Source: Actinomadura xylanilytica
GTDB taxonomy: Bacteria; Actinomycetota; Actinomycetes; Streptosporangiales; Streptosporangiaceae
Direction of reading: 5' to 3'
NCBI RefSeq assembly: GCF_030283145.1
Contig: NZ_JASNWE010000002.1
Location: 248,001 to 312,000, forward strand
Length of the DNA: 64,000 nt
How positions within the stretch are numbered: position 1 is the first letter of the stretch; the number at the start of each line of letters is the position of its first letter. A program made the position numbers and the translations under genes. Under the pieces are notes generated by a model, which did not search any database, was not told the DNA's origin, and saw only the letters and a list, made by a program, of their open reading frames with translations. Positions 1-8,654 of the stretch are shown in pieces.

Positions 1-258
1 AGCTACCGCTGCCTTCCGGGACACGGCAGGACCAACGCCGCCGCTTTGGAGGAGGCCGGGTGGGCACCGTGGGCACGCAGACCCGACGAGCTGCCCGAGG
101 CGTTGTTCGCGGCGCTGACGGCACCCCACGCCATGGGGTCCACCGGAGCCGCCGACCCGGCGGCGATCGTCGCCGCCCTGGCGACCGGACGAGACTCCGC
201 GGCCACCGGCCGGCCCGCGCCCATGGAGCTTTCCGAGATGGTGGAGGCGTCCCGATGA
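1..258 (+). CDS. glycosyltransferase, C-terminal end (MurG/MGDG-synthase-like), partial
   Basis: The reading frame is open from the first base and ends in TGA at 256-258, so only the last 85 residues are visible. A CLPGHGRTNAAALEEAG stretch followed by a domain rich in DELPEAL-type helices matches the C-terminal half of GT28/GT4 glycosyltransferases that make glycolipids or act like MurG. The sugar and acceptor cannot be read from this fragment. Its stop overlaps the start of the next gene (ATGA at 255-258), so the two are translationally coupled. A glycolipid glycosyltransferase next to a NodB deacetylase suggests a shared envelope-lipid or polymer role, which is an inference. Confidence 0.6.
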   Translation, partial: SYRCLPGHGRTNAAALEEAGWAPWARRPDELPEALFAALTAPHAMGSTGAADPAAIVAALATGRDSAATGRPAPMELSEMVEASR

Positions 259-1025
259 GCGCCACGCGTCTCGCCGTGATGGCGGCAGGTGTCCTCGCCA
301 CCGCGCATGCCGCGCCGGCTATCACGTCGATCGGGCCGCTGCGCCGGCAGCTGTTCCCCGGGCTGGCCGGCATCGGCGAGCCCGGCCATGTGGCGCTCAC
401 GTTCGACGACGGTCCGGACCCGCGCTCGACGCCGGCGTTCCTGGCCGCCTTGCGGGAGTACGAGGTGAAGGCCACCTTCTTCCTGCTCGGCCGAATGCTC
501 AAGGCCGCCCCGGACCTGGGCCGGGAACTCGCCGAGTCCGGACACGAGATCGCCGTCCACGGATGGGAGCACCGCTGCATGCTGCTGCGTGCGCCCGCCG
601 CGACGTACGACGACCTGGCCCGGGCGATGGAGTCGATCGTCCAGGTCACCGGGACGGTGCCGCGATGGTACCGGCCCCCCTACGGTGTGCTGAGCTCCTC
701 GGCCTTGCGGGCGGCCCGCCGCCTGGGCCTCACGCCGGTGCTCTGGACGAACTGGGGCCGGGACTGGACGCGTGCGGCGACCCCCGCCTCCATCCTCGCG
801 ACCCTCACGCGCGACCTCGGCGGTGGAGGAACCGTGCTCCTCCACGACTCCGACTGCACATCGGCACCCGGCTCATGGAGGAACACGCTCGACGCGCTGC
901 CGCCGCTCTTGGAGGGGATACGCGACCGCGGCCTGTCGGTCGGTCCCCTACGCGACCACGGGCAGAACGCGCCGCGGCAAGGCCCTCGGCCTGCCCCCGC
1001 CCGCCGCAGGCCCAGGACGGGGTGA
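255..1025 (+). CDS. polysaccharide deacetylase (NodB/CE4 family)
   Basis: A 256-residue metal-dependent deacetylase that removes N- or O-acetyl groups from a glycan. The NodB motifs occur in order: TFDDGPD (residues 49-55, catalytic Asp and metal Asp), HGWEH (motif 2, the two metal His), RPPYG (motif 3), GRDW (motif 4) and LLHDSD (motif 5). The N-terminal ~20 residues are hydrophobic and Ala-rich, consistent with a signal peptide or anchor, so it probably acts outside the membrane. ATG 255 was chosen because it overlaps the upstream stop and gives a normal CE4 length; an in-frame extension to 60 encodes only Arg/Gly-rich sequence. The last ~25 residues are Pro/Arg-rich and probably disordered. 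The substrate is unknown. Confidence 0.85.
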   Translation: MSATRLAVMAAGVLATAHAAPAITSIGPLRRQLFPGLAGIGEPGHVALTFDDGPDPRSTPAFLAALREYEVKATFFLLGRMLKAAPDLGRELAESGHEIAVHGWEHRCMLLRAPAATYDDLARAMESIVQVTGTVPRWYRPPYGVLSSSALRAARRLGLTPVLWTNWGRDWTRAATPASILATLTRDLGGGGTVLLHDSDCTSAPGSWRNTLDALPPLLEGIRDRGLSVGPLRDHGQNAPRQGPRPAPARRRPRTG

Positions 1026-1120
1026 CCGTTGAGCTTCTCACGGAGCGGCTTCCAACGCCGGCGTGAGGAGCGCCGGTCGTCAGAAGGCCTCACGATGACG
1101 CGGTCGTAGAGCCCGACATG

Positions 1121-1318
1121 TCATTTGCTCGGCTGGGGAACCTTGCAGTTGGCGGTGGGGTTGAGACCGATGTAGTTGAGCGGACCGGAGGCCAAGGTGA
1201 TTCCGATCGTGGCGATTCTGGCGCAGCTGCCGTCAAATTGGGTGTAGTAGTGGCGCTGTCCCGCGGCGAGCCCTCCTATGATCAGCCAGCCGACGAGCAT
1301 CCACCGTCCGGACCTCAT
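1121..1318 (-). CDS. small membrane or exported protein of unknown function
   Basis: Sixty-five residues. The start at 1318 is preceded on the minus strand by a strong GGAGGT ribosome-binding site about four bases away, which decides it over an in-frame start at 1390. One hydrophobic segment (about residues 7-19) is followed by an extracytoplasmic-looking tail with two cysteines (SCARIA and NCKVP) that could form a disulphide. I do not recognise the family. It is monocistronic and converges on the deacetylase gene. The strong RBS and the membrane/cysteine pattern make it likely to be real. Confidence 0.55.
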   Translation of the reverse strand: MRSGRWMLVGWLIIGGLAAGQRHYYTQFDGSCARIATIGITLASGPLNYIGLNPTANCKVPQPSK

Positions 1319-2176
1319 CGCTACCTCCGGTGACCGCTTCGCCGACTCTGGGGTACGACAGTAACGACAAGATCGTCCATAGTTAAGCAAGTCGGGCCGG
1401 TTGTGTCATGTCACCAACGTCTCGCGCGGCCGCTGTGTTCTCGACGAGGCTCTGCCCACCAGAAAGTCTCCCGACGATCCGACCGTGCACAACCCCTCGA
1501 ATCCCCCGACCAGCAGCAGCGTGCGGCCGCCGACGGGCTCGGAACCCGCGCCCGGCTACCCGGTTCTCCATGCACGACGGCACCGCCGGCGAGATCCACT
1601 CCTACGACCTCGGCGAACCGCTGCGCCCGGACCGGTGCTCCCGCAGAAACGTCGTCCAGCGCCCAGCCCATTCCGCCGGCCGACCACGCCGCCGGAGCGG
1701 TCATCGGCGCCACCCCGGCGATGAACTGGCCCGCCGCACGCACCGCAGGCCAATCCCCCAGGGCAACTACCGCTGCCTCCTCCTTCCACACCGACCGGCC
1801 TCTGGCGGCACGCCGAGCGCCGCTGACGGGCCCGGCCGATGCCCGCGCCGTCCACAGGGCATCCACCATCGACGGTGAAGGCTACGCTTGCGGAGGATCA
1901 CATTCGCGCAGGTCAATCGGCATGCTCATGGTCCGTGACCAGGTCGCCGGCTTGCACCGGCCGAGAACCCATCCGTGTGGGTCAGCAAGCAAGTCCACCG
2001 ACGAGGCGGACCACAAGATCGTCAACGATCCATGTCGGCTCGTTGTCGGCTCATTGTCGGCTCGGCGGTTCCGAAACGGATCGGCACGCGACGGCATTGG
2101 TCGGCCCGAAAATTGGGCTCGATGCGGACAGGCTGACACAGAATGGCACCCAGAGCACCGCGCTGATATGGCGTTG
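1319..2176. other. gene-poor stretch before the first tRNA scar
   Basis: No open frame here has a convincing start, codon bias or recognisable domain. Several frames stay open on both strands, as expected at this GC. Towards the end (about 2030-2075) the 9-base word GTCGGCTCG/A recurs three times in direct orientation. The same word recurs around the other two tRNA scars, which suggests binding sites for a recombinase. The stretch is probably the worn end of an integrated element. Confidence 0.4.
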
Positions 2177-2225
2177 TCGGACTTTTAATCCGTAGGTTGT
2201 GGGTTCGAGTCCCACGCGACCCACC
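2177..2225 (+). repeat. tRNA 3'-half scar, copy 1 (candidate att site)
   Basis: This is the anticodon arm (loop CTTTTAA, a Lys-UUU type), variable region, a perfect T arm (GTGGG / TTCGAGT / CCCAC) and the 3' acceptor strand GCGACCC with discriminator A. The 5' half is missing: no GGGTCGC acceptor partner or D arm lies in the ~45 bases upstream. The 36-base core at 2190-2225 recurs identically at 11861-11896 and 17879-17914, and similarity continues on both sides. Site-specific integration into tRNA genes leaves exactly such 3' halves, so this is a candidate attL/attR scar. The intact tRNA gene must lie outside the window. Confidence 0.75.
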
Positions 2226-2894
2226 CATCTTGACCAGGGCAAACGCGAGAACACCCCGATTTACCCCCTGCCCGCAATGCCCCGCTTCGTTCCCCTGTCA
2301 GCTCGATGTCGGCTCGGCGGCCCGTTGCCCACGCCAGCACCGATACCTGGTGCCGCCAGTTCAACCGCGAACTTCGGAGGCATCATGACCGCCCCAGATC
2401 ACCGCTGACCACAGCATCCGCCCGGCCATCGCAATGCGAGCGGGCAATGCGCTGTCCACCGCGGAGCGGGCGTTCGGATGGCGATCCGACGCGGCGCCCT
2501 ACTCAGGCTGGTGGTGCTCCGCGCCTCCGTCGAAGGATGCGGAGCCGACGAGGAGTACCTCGCGGCCTGGGAACAGGCCTGGCGACGCATCCGCTTCGGC
2601 GACGAACGAGGCTAACACCCGAACACCGCCACGCCCACCACGTGAGTGAACCGTGCACACCAGCCCCGGCACTCCGGCCGGGAATCCGGGCCCCCTCCTC
2701 GCGTGGAGGGTCAGATCCGGTCGGTCCCGGGTGCCACTGCACAGGGTCGGCATGCCTGCTGTCCCCTTCACCCATGCTTCCGCCTCCTGCGCCGGCCACT
2801 TTCCACCGGACGGCGCCTCCCCCGCCCCCCACCGCCAACCCGCCAGCACAGCGAGCCTGCCTGCGCCCCGCCGGCCTTCAAGCACACGAACTCG

Positions 2895-3211
2895 CCGGCC
2901 TGGACACACTGGCAGCGATCGAGAGCGGACGCCGCATCGCCGTCCTCGGCGAGATGCTCGAACTCGGCGACGACAGCAAGGCCGAACGCCGCGCAATCGG
3001 AGAGCACGCCGCCCCCCGCGCAGACGCAGTGATCGCGGTCGGCGATGCCGCGCAGTCAATCGCCGACGGTGCGGGCGAGCGAGCCGTGTCGCTGAACGAC
3101 GACAAGGCGGCCGCCGATTGGCTGCGCGGCCACCTCGCCGCCGGCGACGTGGTGCTCGTCAAAGCCTCTCGCGCGGCGCGCCTCGACGAGATCGCCGCTG
3201 CGCTCACGTAA
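2895..3211 (+). pseudogene. murF-like fragment (UDP-MurNAc-tripeptide:D-Ala-D-Ala/D-Lac ligase, C-terminal domain only)
   Basis: The last ~105 residues of a MurF-type ligase: [20 protein letters not shown], then VIAVGDAA and VLVKASR, the Rossmann-like C-terminal domain of Mur ligases. The N-terminal and ATP-binding domains (roughly 350 residues) are absent, and the upstream sequence shows no start or family motif, so the protein cannot be active. MurF homologues sit beside vanHAX in several actinomycete resistance loci, where they would prefer the D-Ala-D-Lac depsipeptide. This looks like the relic of such a gene, 165 bases before vanH. Confidence 0.75.
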
Positions 3212-3310
3212 CTCGGCAACGCACGCCGTTCAACGTACCGCGCGAGCGCTGACAACCTGTTGTTGGTCCGTCCGCGCGCAGGCGCGCTTCCGACCGCCAT
3301 TGCTTGGACG

Positions 3311-3354
3311 GCATATCGTCCGCATATCGAAAACCTCATACGTCCTGGCAACAC
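3311..3354 (+). promoter_or_regulatory. candidate VanR-binding promoter box of vanHAX
   Basis: Two direct GCATATCG repeats (3311-3318, 3322-3329; start-to-start 11), a CATACG (3337; 15 further on) and CAACAC (3349). Two further copies with exactly the same 11/15/12 spacing lie at 9365-9408 and on the minus strand at 11548-11505. The 11-base helical phasing of direct repeats is typical of OmpR-family regulators. The box ends 21 bases before the vanH ATG. Assignment to VanR is inferred from location and repetition. Confidence 0.7.
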
Positions 3355-3375
3355 CGCGCTGTCTTGACTTGAGGC

Positions 3376-4425
3376 ATGGTCCACAGCGAACTGGGTTTGA
3401 TCTACAGCGAACTGATCGCAGGCCGCCGCGACCGAACGATAGCCGACCTGTCCCCCTCGGCCGTTCCAACCACGGTGCTCACGGTCTTCGGGTGCGGGCA
3501 AGACGAAGCCGCCTTGTTCCAGGAGCTGGGGGCACGCCTCGGAGTGTCGCCGACCATCACCGAGGCAGCCCTCTGTGAAACCAACGCTGAACTGGCACGG
3601 GGTAACCGATGCATCAGCGTGAGCCATAAAACTCAGATCACCAACTCCACGCTGCTGACGCTCAGAAAAGCCGGTGTGGAATATATCTCCACCAGAAGCA
3701 TCGGCTACAACCACATCGACCTGAAATACGCCGAACGCGTCGGCATCTCCGTGGGTAATGTCGCTTACTCACCCGACAGCGTGGCCGACTACACGCTGAT
3801 GTTGATACTGATGGCGGTGCGCCAGGCGAAATCCACCATCCGTCGCGCCGACTCACATGATTACCGACTGAGTGAGACCCGTGGCAGGGAACTGCGTGAT
3901 CTGACTGTCGGCGTGGTCGGAACGGGGCGCATCGGCACAGCGGTCATCGACCGGCTGCGAGGCTTCGGCTGCCGCGTGCTGTCCCACGACAGGCGGTCTC
4001 GCGCCTCCGCCGACCACGTAGCGCTGGACGAACTGATCGAGCAGAGCGACATCGTCACGCTCCACACCCCGCTCACCGCGGATACACACCATCTTCTCGA
4101 TCGCCATCGCATCGAGCGGATGAAGCCCGGTGCGTACATCGTCAACACAGGTCGCGGACCGCTGCTCGATACCGAGGCCCTCCTGTCCGTACTGGAGAGC
4201 GGCAGGTTGGGCGGCGCGGCGCTGGATGTCCTCGAAGGCGAGGAAGGAATCTTCTACGCCGACTGCCGAAACAGGAATATCGAGAATGAGGCCCTGGTGC
4301 GGCTACAGCGCCTGCCGAATGTGCTGATCAGTCCGCACTCCGCCTATGACACGGACCATGCCTTGATAGACATCGTCGAGAACAGTCTCATCAACTGCCT
4401 GAGCTTCGAGAGTGGGAAATCATGA
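3376..4425 (+). CDS. vanH: D-lactate dehydrogenase VanH
   Basis: Reduces pyruvate to D-lactate with NAD(P)H, supplying VanA with the replacement for D-Ala in vancomycin-resistant peptidoglycan. The 349-residue protein has the D-2-hydroxyacid dehydrogenase layout: nucleotide-binding GVVGTGRIG (about 179-187), catalytic Arg in NTGRGPL (R260), Glu in VLEGEEG (E289) and His in SPHSAY (H321). The first ~28 residues look like an extension relative to many VanH proteins. ATG 3376 is kept because it lies 21 bases after the promoter box. Codon use is less GC-biased than in flanking genes: one 60-base line (3661-3720) is 50% GC. The stop overlaps the vanA start (ATGA). Confidence 0.95.
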   Translation: MVHSELGLIYSELIAGRRDRTIADLSPSAVPTTVLTVFGCGQDEAALFQELGARLGVSPTITEAALCETNAELARGNRCISVSHKTQITNSTLLTLRKAGVEYISTRSIGYNHIDLKYAERVGISVGNVAYSPDSVADYTLMLILMAVRQAKSTIRRADSHDYRLSETRGRELRDLTVGVVGTGRIGTAVIDRLRGFGCRVLSHDRRSRASADHVALDELIEQSDIVTLHTPLTADTHHLLDRHRIERMKPGAYIVNTGRGPLLDTEALLSVLESGRLGGAALDVLEGEEGIFYADCRNRNIENEALVRLQRLPNVLISPHSAYDTDHALIDIVENSLINCLSFESGKS

Positions 4426-5462
4426 GCAGATTGAAGGTCGGAGTCATCTTCGGAGGCGCTTCCGAAGAACATCCCGTCTCCATCAAGTCGGCGCAAGAGG
4501 TCGCGAGGAACCTCGACACCGAGAAGTACGAGCCGTTCTGGATCGGCATCACGACCGGCGGCGACTGGAAGCTCTGCGACGGCCCCGACACGGATTGGGA
4601 GAATCGCAGCGCCCGGCCGGTCACGCTGTCACCCGACCGAAGCGTGCACGGCCTGCTGGTCATGGAGCAGGAGGGCTATGAAACGATGCGCCTCGACCTC
4701 GTCTTCCCGATGCTTCACGGCAAGCTCGGCGAAGACGGCGCGATCCAGGGCCTGTTGGAGCTCTCCGGCATCCCCTACGTCGGCTGCGACATCCAGAGTT
4801 CCGCCGTATGCATGGACAAGTCCCTGGCCTACACCGTCGCCAAGAGCGCGGGAATCGCCACGCCGAACTTCTGGGTTGTCACAGAGAACGAGAAAGTCGA
4901 CCCCGACCGTCTTCCCTATCCCGTCTTCGTGAAGCCGGCGCGATCGGGCTCCTCGTTCGGCGTCAGCAAAGTCACCCGAGAAGACGAGTTGCCGAGCGCG
5001 CTGAGCGCGGCGCGACAGTACGACTCGAAGGTCCTGATTGAGGAGGCCGTGGCGGGCAGCGAGATCGGCTGCGCGGTCCTCGGGGAACTGTTCGGCCTGA
5101 TCACGGGCGAGGTGGACCGCGTCGATCTCTCGCACGGATTCTTCAGGATCCACCAGGAGGACTCACCCGAGACCGGATCGGACAACTCGGCCTTCGTCGT
5201 TCCCGCCGACATCTCCGACGAATCGCGACGGCTCGTCCAAGAGACCGCCAAGACCATCTACCGCACCCTGGGCTGCAAGGGACTTGCCCGCGTCGACATG
5301 TTCCTCACCGCCGACGGCCGGGTGGTCCTCAACGAGGTCAACACCATGCCCGGCATGACGTCCTACAGCCGGTACCCGCGGATGATGGCCGCCGCAGGGT
5401 TGCCGCTCTCCGACGTGATCGACCGGCTCGTTGCGAGGGCACTGCACGGGAAGAAGCGATGA
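4422..5462 (+). CDS. vanA: D-alanine:D-lactate ligase VanA
   Basis: ATP-dependent ligase that joins D-Ala to D-lactate, so that peptidoglycan precursors end in a depsipeptide that vancomycin binds poorly. The 346 residues show the D-Ala-D-X ligase fold: GGASEEHPVS at the N terminus, an ATP-grasp core with KPARSGSSFGV, and NEVNTMPG near the end. The signature of D-lactate rather than D-Ala specificity is RIHQE at 242-246, which puts His at 244 as in VanA-type enzymes. Starts with ATG inside the vanH stop and ends inside the vanX start, so the three are translationally coupled. Confidence 0.96.
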   Translation: MSRLKVGVIFGGASEEHPVSIKSAQEVARNLDTEKYEPFWIGITTGGDWKLCDGPDTDWENRSARPVTLSPDRSVHGLLVMEQEGYETMRLDLVFPMLHGKLGEDGAIQGLLELSGIPYVGCDIQSSAVCMDKSLAYTVAKSAGIATPNFWVVTENEKVDPDRLPYPVFVKPARSGSSFGVSKVTREDELPSALSAARQYDSKVLIEEAVAGSEIGCAVLGELFGLITGEVDRVDLSHGFFRIHQEDSPETGSDNSAFVVPADISDESRRLVQETAKTIYRTLGCKGLARVDMFLTADGRVVLNEVNTMPGMTSYSRYPRMMAAAGLPLSDVIDRLVARALHGKKR

Positions 5463-6067
5463 ACGACGACTTCGTGTACGTCGACGACTGGGTGCCAGGC
5501 GTCCGCTGGGATGCCAAGTACGCCACTTGGGACAACTTCACCGGCAAACCCGTAGACGGCTACTTCGCGAATCGCATCGTCGGCACTCGGGCTTTGTGCG
5601 CGGCCCTTGAGCAGGCACGCGAGAAGGCAGCCTCCCTCGGCTTCGGGCTGCTTCTCTGGGACGGGTATCGCCCCCAACGCGCCGTCGACTGCTTCCTACG
5701 CTGGTCAGAACAACCAGAGGATGGCCGGACCAAACTGCGACACTACCCGAACATCGACCGACCCCAAATGCTCGAGAACGGGTATGTGGCTGCCCAGTCG
5801 GGCCACAGCAGGGGCAGCGCCATCGACCTGACGCTCTATCACCATGCCACCGGTGAACTTGCTCCTATGGGCGGCAGCCACGACCTGATGGACCCGATCT
5901 CACGTCATCGAGCCCGAGGAATAACGCCCATCGAGAACCAGAACCGCGAGCATCTTCGTTCCATCATGGAGGACTGCGGGTTTGATCGGTACGACTGCGA
6001 GTGGTGGCACTACACACTGAAGCACGAAACTCATCCCAATGTGTACTTCGACTTTCCCATCACATGA
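5459..6067 (+). CDS. vanX: zinc D-Ala-D-Ala dipeptidase VanX
   Basis: Cleaves residual D-Ala-D-Ala so that only D-Ala-D-Lac is available to the Mur ligase. The length of 202 residues equals canonical VanX, and all key residues are at canonical positions: Arg71 (DGYRPQR), zinc ligands His116 and Asp123 (SGHSRGSAID), catalytic Glu181 and zinc ligand His184 (EWWHY). The ATG overlaps the vanA stop by four bases. The next gene of the operon starts 58 bases downstream. Confidence 0.96.
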   Translation: MNDDFVYVDDWVPGVRWDAKYATWDNFTGKPVDGYFANRIVGTRALCAALEQAREKAASLGFGLLLWDGYRPQRAVDCFLRWSEQPEDGRTKLRHYPNIDRPQMLENGYVAAQSGHSRGSAIDLTLYHHATGELAPMGGSHDLMDPISRHRARGITPIENQNREHLRSIMEDCGFDRYDCEWWHYTLKHETHPNVYFDFPIT

Positions 6068-6125
6068 TCGGAGTCTCCATTGCATCTCGCAGTGGGGACG
6101 TTTGGAACGCAACGACGAGGTCGTC

Positions 6126-6710
6126 ATGCGGCGCACCGACATATCGGGACTGGAGGTCTTCTTGGGCGGCACCGATCCATCGCGACTGCACGACTGGGCC
6201 TCCGACGGATACCGCTCGGGCGAGGAGTACCTGTTCTGGTCCCGCAAGGTCTGCGGCCTGGCGTGCCTACAGTCGCTGCTCCATGGCTGGACCGACGTCC
6301 GTCTGCCGATGGGCGAACTTCTCGAGCTGGCCCTTGACTGGGGCTGCTACGTGGTGGAGCCCTCCAGTTCGGTGCGAGGACTTATTTACCGGCCGTTCAT
6401 GGCCTGGGTCGGTTCACAGTTCGGATTCAGCTGCCAACTGATCGAGCACACGCCGATCCACATTTCCGCTCAAGAGGTGCGACCTGGGCAGGTCTTGATC
6501 GCTTCGGTATCGCCTGAGATTCGCGACCCCAACACCTACGAGCCGCAACGAGGAGGCCATCTCGTGCTGGTCTATGCGGTCGAGGACGGGGTGGTGCAGT
6601 TCCACAACCCGTCGGGCTATTCCCACAACTCAGACTCTGCATCGCTACCCATGCATGTATTCGAGCGGTTTCATGCGAACCGAGGAATCTTGATCAGAGG
6701 GACATCGTGA
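6126..6710 (+). CDS. C39-like cysteine peptidase family protein in the vanHAX operon
   Basis: A 194-residue papain-fold protein of the peptidase C39-like type. The putative nucleophile lies in KVCGLACLQSLL (C43, with C47 nearby), the His in GGHLVLVY (H145) and the third residue in FHNPSGY (N161). There is no signal peptide, membrane segment or ABC part, so this is the cytoplasmic stand-alone form; what it cuts is unknown. ATG 6126 has GAGGT five bases upstream; an in-frame ATG at 6039 would overlap vanX without an RBS. It follows vanX closely and lacks its own promoter box, so it should be co-induced with resistance. Confidence 0.7.
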   Translation: MRRTDISGLEVFLGGTDPSRLHDWASDGYRSGEEYLFWSRKVCGLACLQSLLHGWTDVRLPMGELLELALDWGCYVVEPSSSVRGLIYRPFMAWVGSQFGFSCQLIEHTPIHISAQEVRPGQVLIASVSPEIRDPNTYEPQRGGHLVLVYAVEDGVVQFHNPSGYSHNSDSASLPMHVFERFHANRGILIRGTS

Positions 6711-6726
6711 TGCCAGGCGAACCGGC

Positions 6727-7585
6727 CGTGCGTCGTTGTCGCGGGCGGCCATTCGGCCGGGCACATCGAGCCCACGATGAACTTCGCCGACGCGCTGTGC
6801 CGGCTGGAGCCCGGGGCCGAGATCACCGCCCTCGGCACCGGCCGTGGCCTGGACACCACGCTCATCCCAGCCCGCGGCTACCGGCTCGGACTCATCCCGC
6901 CGGTGCCCGCTGCCACGCAAGCTGAACCGGGACCTGCTGCAGACGCCGGGCAGGCTGCGCAACTCGGTACGGGCGGCCGGGGCGGTGCTCGACTGCGTGC
7001 GGGCCGAGATCGTGGTGGGCTTCGGCGGCTACATGGCCATGCCCGCCTATCTCGCCGCCCGCCGGCGGGGCCACGGCCGACGACATCGGGCTCGACCGGC
7101 CTGCGCTGCGCGACGCCGCCCGGCAGCGGTTCGGCCTGCGACCCGACGGGCCGGTACTGATGGGTCACCGGCGGTTCACCGGGCGCCCGGTCGATCAACG
7201 CCGCGGTATCCGGCACGGCCGCAGCGTTACGGGCGACCGGCGTGCAGGTGCTGCACATCACCGGGACGCAGCACGTGGTCGAGGTACCGGACGGCGACCC
7301 CGCCGACCCGCCCTATGTGATCGTCCCCTATATCGACGAGATGGAGTACGCCTACGCCGCGGCCGACTTCGTTACCTGCCGCTCGGGGGCGATGACGTGC
7401 GCCGAGCCAGCCGCTGTCGGCTTGCCGGCCGTGTACGTCCCGCTGCCGCTGCGCGGCGGTGAGCAACGGCTGAACGCCGATTGCAGCGATGTCGGCACAC
7501 GCGTCGGCGGCCGGCGCACCGGATGCGGATGTCGTCCTGGCCCCGGCACGTGCTCATGGCGATCGCCGAGCGGCGGGCAGTTGCA
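6727..7585 (+). pseudogene. murG-like gene, broken by several frameshifts and deletions
   Basis: Read across frames, this stretch spells a MurG-type lipid II glycosyltransferase: [15 protein letters not shown] (glycine-rich lipid I-binding loop), [53 protein letters not shown] and a [15 protein letters not shown] tail. The frame changes at least four times, the first just after the GTG, and the segments that normally follow GGYMAMPA and precede the tail are missing. No functional product is possible. The tail overlaps the 3' end of vanS. It stands directly after the vanHAX-C39 operon, so a second MurG was once part of this locus. Confidence 0.8.
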
Positions 7586-8654
7586 CCGCGACGCGGAGCC
7601 CGCCGGCAGCCCGAGGGCTGAGGGTGAGGGTTCCGTCGTGTGCCTGGACAATGCTCTTGACGATCGCCAGGCCGAGCCCGACACCTGCGTGGTCGGTGCG
7701 TAGGCGTTCGGTACCGCGCTGGAACGGTTCGGTGAGTGTCGAGGCCAACTGCGAACTGAGCTTGTCGCCGGTGTTCTCGACCGTGAGCATGACGGACTCG
7801 GGGCCGATGGCGGTGCTCACCTGCACGGTGCCGCTCTCGGGGAGGTTGTGGACGATGCCGTTGTGCAGGAGGTTCGTGGTCATCTGCAGCAAGAGTGCGT
7901 GCGAGCCGACAGTGGGCGCGATGTCCCCGGAGGTCTCGATGGTGACACCGCGCTTCTCCGCGAAGGGCAGGAGTGTCTCGGTGGCCTCTTCCGCGATGAG
8001 GGACAAATCGACGTGCTCTCCGGTGTTGGATCGCTGGCCAGCGCGGCTGAGCAGCAGCAACGCCTCGGTGAGGTCGATCGCTCGGGCGTTAACGGCGCGA
8101 AGGCGATCGTCGAGCTCCCCGCTGTCACGGTTCGGATCGTTGCGGGCGACATCGAGAAGGGTCTGCGTGATCGCCAGTGGAGTACGCAACTCGTGGGATG
8201 CGTTGGCCGCGAACCGTTGCTGCTCGGCGACGTGCACTTCCAGCCGCGCGAGCATGGCATCGAAGCTGTCGGCAAGCTCGCGGAACTCGTCCTTCGGTCC
8301 TTCCAACTCTATCCGGTACGAGAGCGACCCCTTTGCAGCCCTGCGTGTGGCGTCGGTGATGCGGGACAGGGGGGCGAGCACGCGGCCGGCGAGAATCCAC
8401 CCGCCCACGAGGCCGAACACCAGCAGGAACCCCAGCACCAGGACTGCCGCCGGGACGAAGACGACTGGGCCGAAGCTGTGTGGGTCGAAGACACGTCGGA
8501 AGTCGGACAGATCGGGAACAACTAGGGTGTTCGGCGTTCCTCGCATGAGGAACACCCACGCGGCGACGAGCAGCAAGGTGCCCGCGATCATGAGGAACCC
8601 GACATAGCTGAGGGTGAGCTTGATGCGGACGCTCAACCCTTGACGCCTATCCAC
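7554..8654 (-). CDS. vanS: vancomycin-resistance sensor histidine kinase VanS
   Basis: A membrane kinase that senses glycopeptide (directly or through cell-wall stress) and phosphorylates VanR. From GTG 8654 it has 366 residues: TM1 about 12-37, a short external loop of roughly 30 residues as in streptomycete VanS, TM2 about 68-90, HAMP-like linker, HisKA with SHELRTP (His155), an N box ([10 protein letters not shown]) and G box GVGLGLAIV. The GTG overlaps the last codons of vanR, so the pair is coupled. An upstream in-frame ATG at 8708 would lie inside vanR and is less likely. The 3' end runs into the murG remnant. Confidence 0.93.
   Translation of the reverse strand: MDRRQGLSVRIKLTLSYVGFLMIAGTLLLVAAWVFLMRGTPNTLVVPDLSDFRRVFDPHSFGPVVFVPAAVLVLGFLLVFGLVGGWILAGRVLAPLSRITDATRRAAKGSLSYRIELEGPKDEFRELADSFDAMLARLEVHVAEQQRFAANASHELRTPLAITQTLLDVARNDPNRDSGELDDRLRAVNARAIDLTEALLLLSRAGQRSNTGEHVDLSLIAEEATETLLPFAEKRGVTIETSGDIAPTVGSHALLLQMTTNLLHNGIVHNLPESGTVQVSTAIGPESVMLTVENTGDKLSSQLASTLTEPFQRGTERLRTDHAGVGLGLAIVKSIVQAHDGTLTLSPRAAGGLRVAVQLPAARRSP

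Noticed and set aside
1411..1869. 152-codon minus-strand ORF in the gene-poor left region
   Set aside because: No family motif, no RBS, and equally long frames exist on the other strand; composition is typical of chance ORFs at high GC.
2177..2225. Annotating the scars as complete tRNA genes
   Set aside because: No D arm or 5' acceptor strand is present within the required distance in any of the three copies.
2022..2254. Minus-strand ORFs reading GGSRGTRTHNLRIKSP and VGRVGLEPTTYGLKV, also at 11704-12379 and inside 16903-18732
   Set aside because: These peptides are the well-known conceptual translation of the complement of a tRNA T arm and acceptor; they mark the scars, not proteins.
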